Shown: positions 21,424-29,762 of the stretch, one piece after another
How positions within the stretch are numbered: the first letter of the stretch is position 1
Layout: the number at the start of each line of letters is the position of its first letter
DNA from: Chitinophaga pinensis
Lineage (GTDB): Bacteria; Bacteroidota; Bacteroidia; 2-12-FULL-35-15
Reading direction: 5' to 3'
DNA: 44,508 bases
Assembly (NCBI GenBank): GCA_945879015.1
Contig: CAMCUO010000023.1
Coordinates: 1-44,508, forward strand
The notes under the pieces: model-generated
Told to the model about the DNA's origin: nothing
Database searches by the model: none
What the model saw: the letters and a program-made list of their open reading frames with translations, nothing else
Program-made: the position numbers and the translations under genes

Positions 21424-24009
21424 ATGAGTCGCACCACCTATTTTGTTGATGTAATATTGCCTTTGTCGGTTCCCAATTTGTACACCTACCGTGTGCCATT
21501 TGAATGGAACGAGTCAATTGCAATTGGTAAAAGAGTGGTGGTGCAATTCGGAAGAGGGAAATTATATTCTGCACTTATCCGAAGAATTCATGAAAATCCT
21601 CCCAAGCAATACGCTGCAAAATACATTGATTCTATTTTAGATGATTCTCCAATTGTAAATCAAAAACAATTTGAGTTATGGGATTGGTTGAGCAATTATT
21701 ACATGTGCACCATTGGTGAAGTAATGATTGCGGCCTTGCCAGGTGGCTTGCGTTTGTCGAGCGAGACTAAAATTTTACTCAACCAAAATTATAAAGAACA
21801 ATCCGCAAGCATCGAATTAAGCGACAAAGAATATTTAATTGTGGATGCTCTGGAAATCCGACAAGTTTTAACCCTTACAGATATTTCTGGAATCATAGAA
21901 CAAAAAATTGTTTATCCGATCATCAAATCACTTATTGAAAAAGGTGTTGTAGTTCTTCAAGAAGAATTAAAAGAAAAATTCAAACCTAAAATTGAAAGCT
22001 ACGTTAAGATAACAGAGTATGCCGACAATGAAGAAAATCTAAAAACCATTTTTGATGCATTGGAACGAAAGGCTCCAAAGCAATTGGATGTGGTGATGGC
22101 TTATGTTACTTTATCAAAGCGTTATTCCCAAGAACGTGTTGAAGTAAAAAAATCCGACATTCTAAAAATGGTAGATGGAGCAGAAGCTGCTTTGAAGTCG
22201 TTGGTAAAGAAAAATACATTTGAAATGTATGAACGTGAAGTGGGAAGATTGGCAAGTTTTGAAAACGAAAATAAAATTTCAAATCTGAATGAAGAGCAAC
22301 AAAAAGTTTTTGAATCAATCAATACTCAATTTTTCGGAAAACAAAAGAATAATGGCAAAGATGAAAAACCAGTAAGCGAGGATTCCTCCCTCTCCTTCGG
22401 AGAGGGCCGGGGTGAGGTCGATGTTGTTCTATTGCACGGTGTTACATCCTCCGGGAAAACCGAAATTTACGTAAAGCTTATAGAACAAGCCATTGCACAA
22501 GGAAAACAAGTTTTGTATTTACTTCCAGAAATTGCATTGACAACACAAATCATTAATCGACTAAGAAAATATTTTGGCGAAGCGGTTGGTGTTTATCACA
22601 GCAAGTTCAATGAGAACGAAAGAGTTGAAGTCTGGAACAATGTCCTTAATTTGAAACCTGCCCGTCCGGCAGGCGGGTCTGAAATCTGTAATTTTAAATT
22701 GGTAATTGGAGCACGTTCTGCTCTTTTTTTACCCTTCAGTAACTTAGGACTAGTAATAGTTGATGAAGAACACGATACTTCTTTTAAGCAATACGATCCT
22801 GCTCCTCGTTACAATGCACGCGATGCAGCTATTTATTTGGCTCATATTCATAAAGCAAAAGCATTATTAGGTTCAGCAACTCCTAGTTTGGAAAGTTATT
22901 TCAATGCTCAGGAAGGTAAATATGGTTTTGCAGAAATGACCAAACGTTTTGGTGGAATTCAAATGCCTGAAATTTTAATTGCAGATGTGAAAGAAGCCAC
23001 GAGAAAGAAAATGATGAAGTCGCATTTTTCTCCATTGCTTTTAGATACAGTTACACTTGCATTGGAAAAAAAGGAGCAAGTCATTTTATTTCAAAACAGA
23101 AGAGGTTTTGCTCCTCAACTCGAGTGTAACATGTGTGCATGGGTTCCGCAGTGCGCCAATTGTGATGTGAGTTTAACGTATCATAAAGTCAGCAACCAAC
23201 TTCGTTGTCATTATTGCGGTTATTCAATCAAACCACCAACCAAATGTGCTGCTTGTGGTGATACCGATTTAAAGATGAAAGGTTTTGGTACCGAAAAAAT
23301 TGAAGAAGAATTGTCCATCTTTTATCCAAAAGCCAGAATTGCAAGAATGGATTTGGATACTACAAGAAGCAAATTTGCGCATCAACACATCATTCAAGAT
23401 TTTGAAGAAGGCAACATCGATATTTTGGTGGGAACACAAATGGTAACCAAAGGATTAGATTTCGACAATGTAAGCATGGTCGGAATATTAAATGCCGACA
23501 GTATGTTAAACTTCCCTGATTTCAGATCATTTGAAAGAAGTTATCAATTGATGGCACAAGTATCGGGTAGGGCAGGACGGAAAAATAAACGAGGGAAAGT
23601 AATTATTCAATCACAAAATCCGGAGCACAGCATTATTCAGGAAGTAATAGCCAACGATTTTTTATCGATGTATACCAATCAATTGTTGGATAGAAAAAAT
23701 TTCAATTACCCTCCGTATTTTAGATTGATAGAAATAACAGTCATTCATAAAGATGTAGATATGGTAAATGCTTCGGCTAAATTTTTAGCAGATGCATTAA
23801 AAAAACATTTTGCTAAAAGAGTACTTGGTCCGGAGTTTCCATTGGTTTCACGTATTCGAAATTTGTATCATAAAAATATTTTACTGAAAGTTGAAAGGGA
23901 AGCCTCTGTTGTTCAAGCAAAAAAGGTATTGACTGAATTATTAATTAAGTTTAAATCTACTAGCGATTATAAATCAGTAAGAGTTAATATTGATGTAGAC
24001 CCAATGTAA
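21424..24009 (+). CDS. priA: Primosomal protein N', replication restart helicase PriA
   Basis: Superfamily 2 helicase that reloads the replisome at stalled forks. The 861-residue protein has an N-terminal 3'-end-binding domain (TYFVDVILPLSVPNLYTY), Walker A GVTSSGKTEIY, a DEEHD box, eight zinc-binding cysteines (CNMC, CANC, CHYC, CAAC) and helicase motifs GTQMVTKGLDFDN and QVSGRAGR. Two stretches interrupt the normal sequence: SSLSFGEGRGEV just before the Walker A motif and KPARPAGGS about 85 residues later. Both are translations of GC-rich palindromic repeats (22384-22417 and 22656-22680) inserted in frame. Both lie outside the conserved motifs, so function is probably kept. A lipoprotein gene follows after 16 bp. 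Confidence 0.95.
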   Translation: MSRTTYFVDVILPLSVPNLYTYRVPFEWNESIAIGKRVVVQFGRGKLYSALIRRIHENPPKQYAAKYIDSILDDSPIVNQKQFELWDWLSNYYMCTIGEVMIAALPGGLRLSSETKILLNQNYKEQSASIELSDKEYLIVDALEIRQVLTLTDISGIIEQKIVYPIIKSLIEKGVVVLQEELKEKFKPKIESYVKITEYADNEENLKTIFDALERKAPKQLDVVMAYVTLSKRYSQERVEVKKSDILKMVDGAEAALKSLVKKNTFEMYEREVGRLASFENENKISNLNEEQQKVFESINTQFFGKQKNNGKDEKPVSEDSSLSFGEGRGEVDVVLLHGVTSSGKTEIYVKLIEQAIAQGKQVLYLLPEIALTTQIINRLRKYFGEAVGVYHSKFNENERVEVWNNVLNLKPARPAGGSEICNFKLVIGARSALFLPFSNLGLVIVDEEHDTSFKQYDPAPRYNARDAAIYLAHIHKAKALLGSATPSLESYFNAQEGKYGFAEMTKRFGGIQMPEILIADVKEATRKKMMKSHFSPLLLDTVTLALEKKEQVILFQNRRGFAPQLECNMCAWVPQCANCDVSLTYHKVSNQLRCHYCGYSIKPPTKCAACGDTDLKMKGFGTEKIEEELSIFYPKARIARMDLDTTRSKFAHQHIIQDFEEGNIDILVGTQMVTKGLDFDNVSMVGILNADSMLNFPDFRSFERSYQLMAQVSGRAGRKNKRGKVIIQSQNPEHSIIQEVIANDFLSMYTNQLLDRKNFNYPPYFRLIEITVIHKDVDMVNASAKFLADALKKHFAKRVLGPEFPLVSRIRNLYHKNILLKVEREASVVQAKKVLTELLIKFKSTSDYKSVRVNIDVDPM
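22384..22417. repeat. Palindromic repeat inserted in frame in priA (first)
   Basis: CCCTCTCC (22388-22395) and GGAGAGGG (22399-22406) form a perfect stem with loop TTC, followed by CCGGGGTGAGG. This sequence is familiar to me as a repeat usually found between genes. Here it encodes SSLSFGEGRGEV inside PriA, without a stop or frame change. Confidence 0.75.
22656..22680. repeat. Palindromic repeat inserted in frame in priA (second)
   Basis: CCTGCC (22657-22662) and GGCAGG (22668-22673) pair across CGTCC, and GCGGGT follows. It is GC-rich within an AT-rich gene and encodes KPARPAGGS, an insert between VWNNVLN and FKLVIGARSA, which are close together in other PriA proteins as I recall them. Confidence 0.7.
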
Positions 24010-24025
24010 ATTAAAATGTAAAACC

Positions 24026-24601
24026 ATGAAACATAAATTTATTTTTATTTCGCTTCTAGTGTTAGGAGCTGCTTGTGGTTCAGAAAAACCCCAAGAGCAA
24101 GAGTTAACAGAACCCGTTTTGGATACAACAAAAACAGAACAGCCAATTCGTATGACTCCTTCTGCTGACATGAATGTTTATCAGAACATAGAAATTGTCG
24201 AATATTGTGCATTGATTCCAAAAGAATATGAAGAAGGTGATTCCGGTGAAAAGGCGGGACATTCATTTGAGCACACATCGAAAAAGAACAATGTAATTGA
24301 GATCAAAGGATTGCTGAGAGCAAACACCGATGTTTCAATAGAGAAATATTTTGCAGGTTCATTGGAAGATGCTGAGTTGGAAGGAAAAGTAATAGAGAAA
24401 AAAGAATTAGTAAAAGAAAGTAATTGTTTTTACACCAAAGGCTATTGGAACAATTCAATCCATGAATCTCGTTTTATAGAAGTATGCTGGTTACGGAGCG
24501 ATGAGGTAGTGAAATATTATTCCTCTTTTGATATTGCTGATACAACTTTATGGAACAACAGATTGAAAGAGATTTTAAATTTAGGAAGCACTTGTAAATA
24601 A
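24026..24601 (+). CDS. Lipoprotein of unknown function
   Basis: Predicted lipoprotein of 191 residues with a lipobox LGAACGSE (Cys17) and a flexible acidic spacer (PQEQELTEPVLD) after it. The mature domain has alternating beta and alpha segments (CALIPKEYEEG, NVIEIKGLLRANTDV, NCFYTKGYWNN, RFIEVCWLRSDEVVKYY) and four cysteines, and ends LNLGSTCK. I do not recognise a family. It starts 16 bp after priA and is probably co-transcribed. It is followed by a hairpin terminator. Confidence 0.75.
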   Translation: MKHKFIFISLLVLGAACGSEKPQEQELTEPVLDTTKTEQPIRMTPSADMNVYQNIEIVEYCALIPKEYEEGDSGEKAGHSFEHTSKKNNVIEIKGLLRANTDVSIEKYFAGSLEDAELEGKVIEKKELVKESNCFYTKGYWNNSIHESRFIEVCWLRSDEVVKYYSSFDIADTTLWNNRLKEILNLGSTCK

Positions 24602-24637
24602 CGAAACGATTCCTGCTACAGGGAACCGTTTCGTTTC
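24599..24637. terminator. Two-way terminator between the lipoprotein gene and gldM
   Basis: ACGAAACG (24601-24608) pairs with CGTTTCGT (24627-24634), and TTCC with GGAA continues the stem. The genes on both sides converge on it, so it can serve both strands, though the flanking T runs are short. Confidence 0.6.
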
Positions 24638-24655
24638 CAACCCTACCACCCCAAC

Positions 24656-26251
24656 TTAATTTACTTTGATGACCAATTCATTTAATGGTACTTTTTTCCC
24701 GTTTGGTCCAACAGCTATAATTTCTTCAAAAATTAATCGCTCATTTTTTCTTAATCTCTGCAGACGATCTTTCATTGGTTGTGTTAGCATATTACCACTG
24801 GTTGTTATTTCTTCTGAAACGCCATTCCCAACAATGCTCATTTTAAATGAAACGACTTTAGCAGTTGCCAAAAAATCAAATGATGGATAATGTGCAATTA
24901 GCCCATGTTGTGTTATAATTTTATTTTTATCCATTTTTCCACTTGAAGTTAAATTGCCAAATTTTGCACTTGGAGTAGGAACGTCTTTTACTCTGAAGGT
25001 CATTGTTCCCATATTTCTTTTTTCTCCATTTTCTAAGTTTGCAACAACAGTAACATCTGCTTTTGTTCCACTCATCACTTTTACATTGAATGTTCCCTTT
25101 CCTGTTGAAGTTAATGTTCCATTGTTTATAGAAACACTCAGACGATCTGTCGGAATTCCAGGTACTGAAACAGAAATGGGATTGTCTAGGCCGGTATATA
25201 AAACATTCATTTTATCAGCAGATACAGTTAACGCAGGTCGAGCAACAATGTATTCCGATTTGAAAGGATACACCGTTTCTTTTCCTTTTGGAGAAATTAC
25301 CTTTACGGTTCCTGAATAAGTCATAATTCCTTCTTTGTCCGCACTCGCTACATATTGTCCTTGTCCTCGTTCTACTTTAACTGTATTTGGCGTTCCGATA
25401 AAGGATTTGCTAGTTTCATTGTAATCACCAACCATAATTTCGGGATTTCGAGTTTTACTGAATGCTGCAAGAAAAACTTGTGCTTTGTATTCTTCTCCCA
25501 ACATCACATAATTGCTTTCAGGAATTACTTTTGCAGCAATGGTATCAAACTTCATTGTTTCTCCTTCCGACTCTTTGAATAAATAATCTACAGTAGTTGC
25601 TTCTGCATTTTTAACATCGTTTTTCAGTTTCGATAAAATAGTAAGACTGGCTACTAAAGGACGATCATAAAAATTATACAATTCCCAGTTTTCATTTTCT
25701 TCGCAGTATTTTGGATCATCCGTATTGATGTCTATTTTTACTTTAGATTTATCTTTCGCTAAAATGTAACCATTTAATTGTGTTCGGTATTCATTCAATC
25801 TGTTTTTCAGATCGCGGGAAGCACCAGCAGAACCATCTTCAGAATTGCCGATTAAAATATTCGTTGGAACATTGTAATCATCTTTGTTTTCGAGACTTGC
25901 CATTTGAATTGTATCGGCTACACTTTTCTCAACGCCTTCTGTTTTTTCGATTAATTCTTTTTGAAGTTTGTCGATGAATTCATTTAATTCAGCTGAACGT
26001 TTTTTTACATCTTGTGCTTTTTTCCAGTTTGGTGTTACACGAACAGGGTCAACACTTTTTGCTAAGTCGAACATAGAATAAAGTGTTTCATTATTGTCGG
26101 TAAAATTAATGTTGGTGTTCTCCAATCCTTTATTTACAATTACAAAAGCATCTAAAATGTCTTTGGAAACATTCAATGCTAAAAGACAGGTAAGTACTAA
26201 GTACATCATACCAATCATTTTTTGTCGTGGGGTGTCTTTTGCTGAAGCCAT
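24656..26251 (-). CDS. gldM: Type IX secretion/gliding motor protein GldM
   Basis: Core protein of the type IX secretion motor: an inner-membrane helix with a long periplasmic dimer that links the GldL stator to the GldK/N ring. The 531-residue length fits GldM/PorM. The N-terminus has the family signature KDTPRQKMIGMMYLVLT followed by LLALNVSKDILDAF, the single membrane helix at about 11-30. The helical D1 region and beta-rich D2-D4 domains follow, including NMGTMTFRVKDVPTP and a C-terminal VPLNELVIKVN. The gldK, gldL and gldN genes that normally flank it are absent here. The neighbour upstream on the same strand is a receptor phosphatase, 104 bp away. Confidence 0.93.
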   Translation of the reverse strand: MASAKDTPRQKMIGMMYLVLTCLLALNVSKDILDAFVIVNKGLENTNINFTDNNETLYSMFDLAKSVDPVRVTPNWKKAQDVKKRSAELNEFIDKLQKELIEKTEGVEKSVADTIQMASLENKDDYNVPTNILIGNSEDGSAGASRDLKNRLNEYRTQLNGYILAKDKSKVKIDINTDDPKYCEENENWELYNFYDRPLVASLTILSKLKNDVKNAEATTVDYLFKESEGETMKFDTIAAKVIPESNYVMLGEEYKAQVFLAAFSKTRNPEIMVGDYNETSKSFIGTPNTVKVERGQGQYVASADKEGIMTYSGTVKVISPKGKETVYPFKSEYIVARPALTVSADKMNVLYTGLDNPISVSVPGIPTDRLSVSINNGTLTSTGKGTFNVKVMSGTKADVTVVANLENGEKRNMGTMTFRVKDVPTPSAKFGNLTSSGKMDKNKIITQHGLIAHYPSFDFLATAKVVSFKMSIVGNGVSEEITTSGNMLTQPMKDRLQRLRKNERLIFEEIIAVGPNGKKVPLNELVIKVN

Positions 26252-26355
26252 GATTTCTGAGGTTTTTTTAAGTTTATACTAAAACTTGATTTTTGCCTCA
26301 TAATGCAGGTAAAGAAAAAAAGATACGGATGGCTATAAAGATTAAGTGGTATTGT

Positions 26356-29300
26356 TTAGCTGATGCGAACTCCAATTAAACAAACATCGTCAACTTGTTC
26401 TAAATCGCCTTTCCAATTATTAAAAGCTGACTTGAGTGCTTCTCTTTGTTCATCCATTGATATGTGTGCAATACTTAGAAGTAATTCTTTCAATTGTTTG
26501 TACATGAATTTTTTTCCTTTCACTCCGCCAAACTGATCTGGAAATCCATCCGTTAAAACATAAATAACATCTCCCAGTTGTAATTCTATTGAATGCTGAG
26601 TAAATGAAATGGAATCATTATCGTGTTTCCCTACAGGCAGTTTGTCGGGATCGAATTCCAAAATCTCTTTACCTGCCTGACTGGTAGTCAGGCTTCTAAT
26701 AATCCACACAGGATTATTTGCGGCAGAATAGAGGAGTTTGTTTTTCTTAAAATCAAAACTAATCAAGCTACAATCCATTCCATCTTTACCACCTTCCGCA
26801 CTGCCATCATTTGCCAGATGTTCAATAATTTTAGAACGGGTATAATTTAAAATTTCCTTAGGCTCTGTTAATTTTTGTCCGTTGATAGCTTCATTCAAAC
26901 AGGAAATATTCAACATACTCATGATAGCGCCAGGAACACCATGCCCAGTACTATCAGCTGTAACAAGGGCAAACTGGCCGTTTGATAATTTTGATGCCCA
27001 ATAAAAATCACCGCTTACAATATCTTTTGGTTGAAAGAAAATAAAATATTCAGGCAGATTATTTTTTAACAGTTGATCGCTTGCTAATAGAGCACGCTGA
27101 ATTCGTTGAGCATAATTGATACTATCAGTAATGTCTTTATTTTTGTGTTCAACAATTTGTTTTTGAATTTCAATTTCTTCTTTTTGTTTTACCACTTCAG
27201 CAGTTCGTTCTTTAACTGTTTTTTCAAGTACCATTTTTGTTTTAACAAGTCTTCTGATACTTAGTTGAATAATAATGTAAACAAAACAAATAAATACAAT
27301 GATGTAAGAAATATAAGCCCATATTGTACGATACCAAGGAGGTGAAATGATAAATTCGTAAGTAGACTCTATACTTTCTGTTCCATAAATATTTTTTGCT
27401 TTCAAATGAAAAATATATTTTCCTTCTTTTAAATTGGTGTATTCCTTTAAATTTTTAGTTGACCAATCAGACCAGCCTTCGTCAAAACCTTCAAGATAAA
27501 TTGAAAACTCATTACTTTTTTCATCACCAAAGCTTGTGGTAGAATATTCAAAGCGTAATGAATTGCTAGCAAAAGAAATCGTAGGAATCAAAAATTTCTC
27601 TTGAGACAGAATAGGTATATTAAAGCTGTCTTGAATTGTGTAAAAAGTTCCTCCAAAAATTAATGAATCTTTTCCGATTATAACCTTTCGTATATGAGCA
27701 TAAAAATTTTTTGAGAAATCTTTTTTTACATTTTCATCGTAACGTAAAAGTCCGTCCGGGCCTCCAAGCCATGTAACACCATTTTTATCAGGAAAAATGG
27801 CATGAATCTCACTTTCACGAATCTTACCAAATGGTTTTGAATACCATGAATAAGTATTATCTTTTTGTAAATACGCGATGCCTGTTTCTTTTGAGCTGGA
27901 TAGTGTAACAGTGAACATCCATATTGTGGAACTGTCTTTCGGCACAAAACGGTATACTTGACTTTCTTTCAGCTCTGAACTAAGAATTTTTGAAGGATTG
28001 AACTGAGAACTTGTTTGATCGAATTCATAAATACCTTTAAAAGTTGCAAATACAATTTTGTTTTTAAAATTATAAGGAATATTATATTTCATGTCAGGCA
28101 GACCGCTGACAGTATCATAGTTATAGATCTTATAGCTTTTATTCCAGGTTGTAACAAGGCTGTTTTTCAGACTTGTATTCTCAGTAAAGTCAATTTTTAT
28201 AAGTCCATCAAAAGGTGTACCCAACCATAGGTCTCCATTTTTATCTTCAGCAACGCTTCTTATTTCTTTATCGATTCCATTTATATAATCTTCATTTATC
28301 CATTTTCCATTTTCATATCTTAAAGAAGAAAGTCCATCACTCATTCCAATAAATACTCTTTCGGAATTTATTTTTGATTGATACAGAGTATAACCAAATC
28401 CCTCTTTTAGAATAGATCCTGTTACATTCTCTATTTTAAAAATACCAGCTTCAGTTGAAGCAAGCAAGAATGAATCTTTTTCAATAGCAGTTATTTTAAG
28501 AGACCATGTTTGTGATGTAATTCCTGAAATGGGAACAAAATAACCATCAACAGCTTTAAATACTCCTAAGGATGTAGCTATATATAGGGAATTTTTATAT
28601 TTTACAATATCTTGGATAGAGCCTTTTAACCCTTGAGCATCATTCAAGGAAGTAAGTGGGGAGGAAATTTCAGCATGGGAAATTCCTTTTCCCAAAGCAA
28701 CCCATAGGTTATTTTGATTATCCGTATTGACAGATTTTACTATGTCTTCTTGTAATCCACTTTTTTTATTCAATAATTGAATTGTATTACAATTAATGTC
28801 TGTTATCAAAACGCCATTTTTTAGTGTTGCAAATGCATAGCTACCATTGTTAAGCATTACACCACCATAGACTTGATCGTTAATTAAATAAGTATTAATT
28901 TTTGAATTTAAAAAGTGAATAGCAGAATCATTCAACGATTGTTTTTCATCCATCAGCATCAAGCCTTTTTCTCGCGTAGCAATTAGAATTTTATTTTCAG
29001 GATATGGAAGCATGCTATAGATTCGTAATCCTGAAAATATGGAACCGCCATTAACTAATACTATTTCATCATTAACAATAGTTTTTAGTCCTTTTTCTTT
29101 TTCATTTATATAAAACTTATTGTTAACTAAAAAGCTAAAATGAAAAGAGGTTTCCGGTTTCCATATTTTTACGGAATTGTTATTTATTCGGATTAGTTTT
29201 GTGAAAGTTTGAAAATAGACTCCTTCAGGCGTAACATAAGTTTTCCATACATCTGCAAAATCACGTTCTTCTTTTGGTAGTTTTTCCAGCAAAGAATGGT

Positions 29301-29649
29301 AAACCATTACTCCTTTTTCATTTGGTGAGATAAATCCAAACTCTCCTACTGCGCCTATATAAATCGTGCCACTACTGTCAATAGCAATTGAGCGAACTAA
29401 TGAAACGTTAGCAACATAAATTAAAGTCCATTTTGTCCCATCATACTCCAATACACCACTGGCATTTCCAAAGTACATGATGCCACGCTTGTCTTGAGCT
29501 ATTGCCCAATTATCTGAGGACGCATCATATTCTTTAGGTGAATAATTTCTAATAAAAGGAGCACCCTCTGGTTTTTGAGAAAATAAAAAACCTGATGACA
29601 AAAAAAGAAAATATAAAAACGTGTAAACTATTTTATGGTTATATCTCAA
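26356..29649 (-). CDS. Beta-propeller sensor fused to SpoIIE-type PP2C phosphatase
   Basis: Second envelope receptor phosphatase, 1097 residues. A signal peptide ends near GFLFSQ (residue 25). A divergent Reg_prop propeller region fills about 40-690, with blade motifs such as EDKNGDLWLGTPFDGL and PDKNGVTWLGGPDGLL. A Y_Y_Y domain (about 700-770), a membrane helix (about 776-799), a coiled coil and the linker SINYAQRIQRALLAS follow, then PP2C motifs DIVSGDFYW, TADSTGHGVPGA and LTDGFPDQFGG. The motif has Ser where the two paralogues have Cys (DSTGHG versus DCTGHG). A palindromic repeat at 26671-26696 adds about eight residues (SLTTSQAG) that the paralogues lack. It lies upstream of gldM. Confidence 0.88.
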   Translation of the reverse strand: MRYNHKIVYTFLYFLFLSSGFLFSQKPEGAPFIRNYSPKEYDASSDNWAIAQDKRGIMYFGNASGVLEYDGTKWTLIYVANVSLVRSIAIDSSGTIYIGAVGEFGFISPNEKGVMVYHSLLEKLPKEERDFADVWKTYVTPEGVYFQTFTKLIRINNNSVKIWKPETSFHFSFLVNNKFYINEKEKGLKTIVNDEIVLVNGGSIFSGLRIYSMLPYPENKILIATREKGLMLMDEKQSLNDSAIHFLNSKINTYLINDQVYGGVMLNNGSYAFATLKNGVLITDINCNTIQLLNKKSGLQEDIVKSVNTDNQNNLWVALGKGISHAEISSPLTSLNDAQGLKGSIQDIVKYKNSLYIATSLGVFKAVDGYFVPISGITSQTWSLKITAIEKDSFLLASTEAGIFKIENVTGSILKEGFGYTLYQSKINSERVFIGMSDGLSSLRYENGKWINEDYINGIDKEIRSVAEDKNGDLWLGTPFDGLIKIDFTENTSLKNSLVTTWNKSYKIYNYDTVSGLPDMKYNIPYNFKNKIVFATFKGIYEFDQTSSQFNPSKILSSELKESQVYRFVPKDSSTIWMFTVTLSSSKETGIAYLQKDNTYSWYSKPFGKIRESEIHAIFPDKNGVTWLGGPDGLLRYDENVKKDFSKNFYAHIRKVIIGKDSLIFGGTFYTIQDSFNIPILSQEKFLIPTISFASNSLRFEYSTTSFGDEKSNEFSIYLEGFDEGWSDWSTKNLKEYTNLKEGKYIFHLKAKNIYGTESIESTYEFIISPPWYRTIWAYISYIIVFICFVYIIIQLSIRRLVKTKMVLEKTVKERTAEVVKQKEEIEIQKQIVEHKNKDITDSINYAQRIQRALLASDQLLKNNLPEYFIFFQPKDIVSGDFYWASKLSNGQFALVTADSTGHGVPGAIMSMLNISCLNEAINGQKLTEPKEILNYTRSKIIEHLANDGSAEGGKDGMDCSLISFDFKKNKLLYSAANNPVWIIRSLTTSQAGKEILEFDPDKLPVGKHDNDSISFTQHSIELQLGDVIYVLTDGFPDQFGGVKGKKFMYKQLKELLLSIAHISMDEQREALKSAFNNWKGDLEQVDDVCLIGVRIS
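26671..26696. repeat. Palindromic repeat inserted in frame in a SpoIIE gene
   Basis: GCCTGACT (26675-26682) and AGTCAGGC (26686-26693) form a perfect 8-bp stem with loop GGT. The insert is in frame and translates on the minus strand as SLTTSQAG. The paralogues run IVRQEQFIEV and IVNGEKFEKI at this place, without the extra residues. Confidence 0.7.
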
Positions 29650-29710
29650 AACAATTCAGATTAAGATAAAAGACATTGGCTATTATCAAAACAAAAATAG
29701 CATATTAAAA

Positions 29711-29741
29711 CAAAACCCATAAGATTTCTCTTATGGGTTTG
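29711..29741 (-). terminator. Terminator of the T9SS cargo gene
   Basis: AAACCCATAAGA (29713-29724) and TCTTATGGGTTT (29729-29740) form a perfect 12-bp stem with a 4-nt loop, followed on the minus strand by a T-rich tract. It lies 22 bp past the stop at 29763 and isolates the cargo gene from the receptor phosphatase gene. Confidence 0.82.
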
Positions 29742-29762
29742 TAATTTCAGATACAAGTAATA

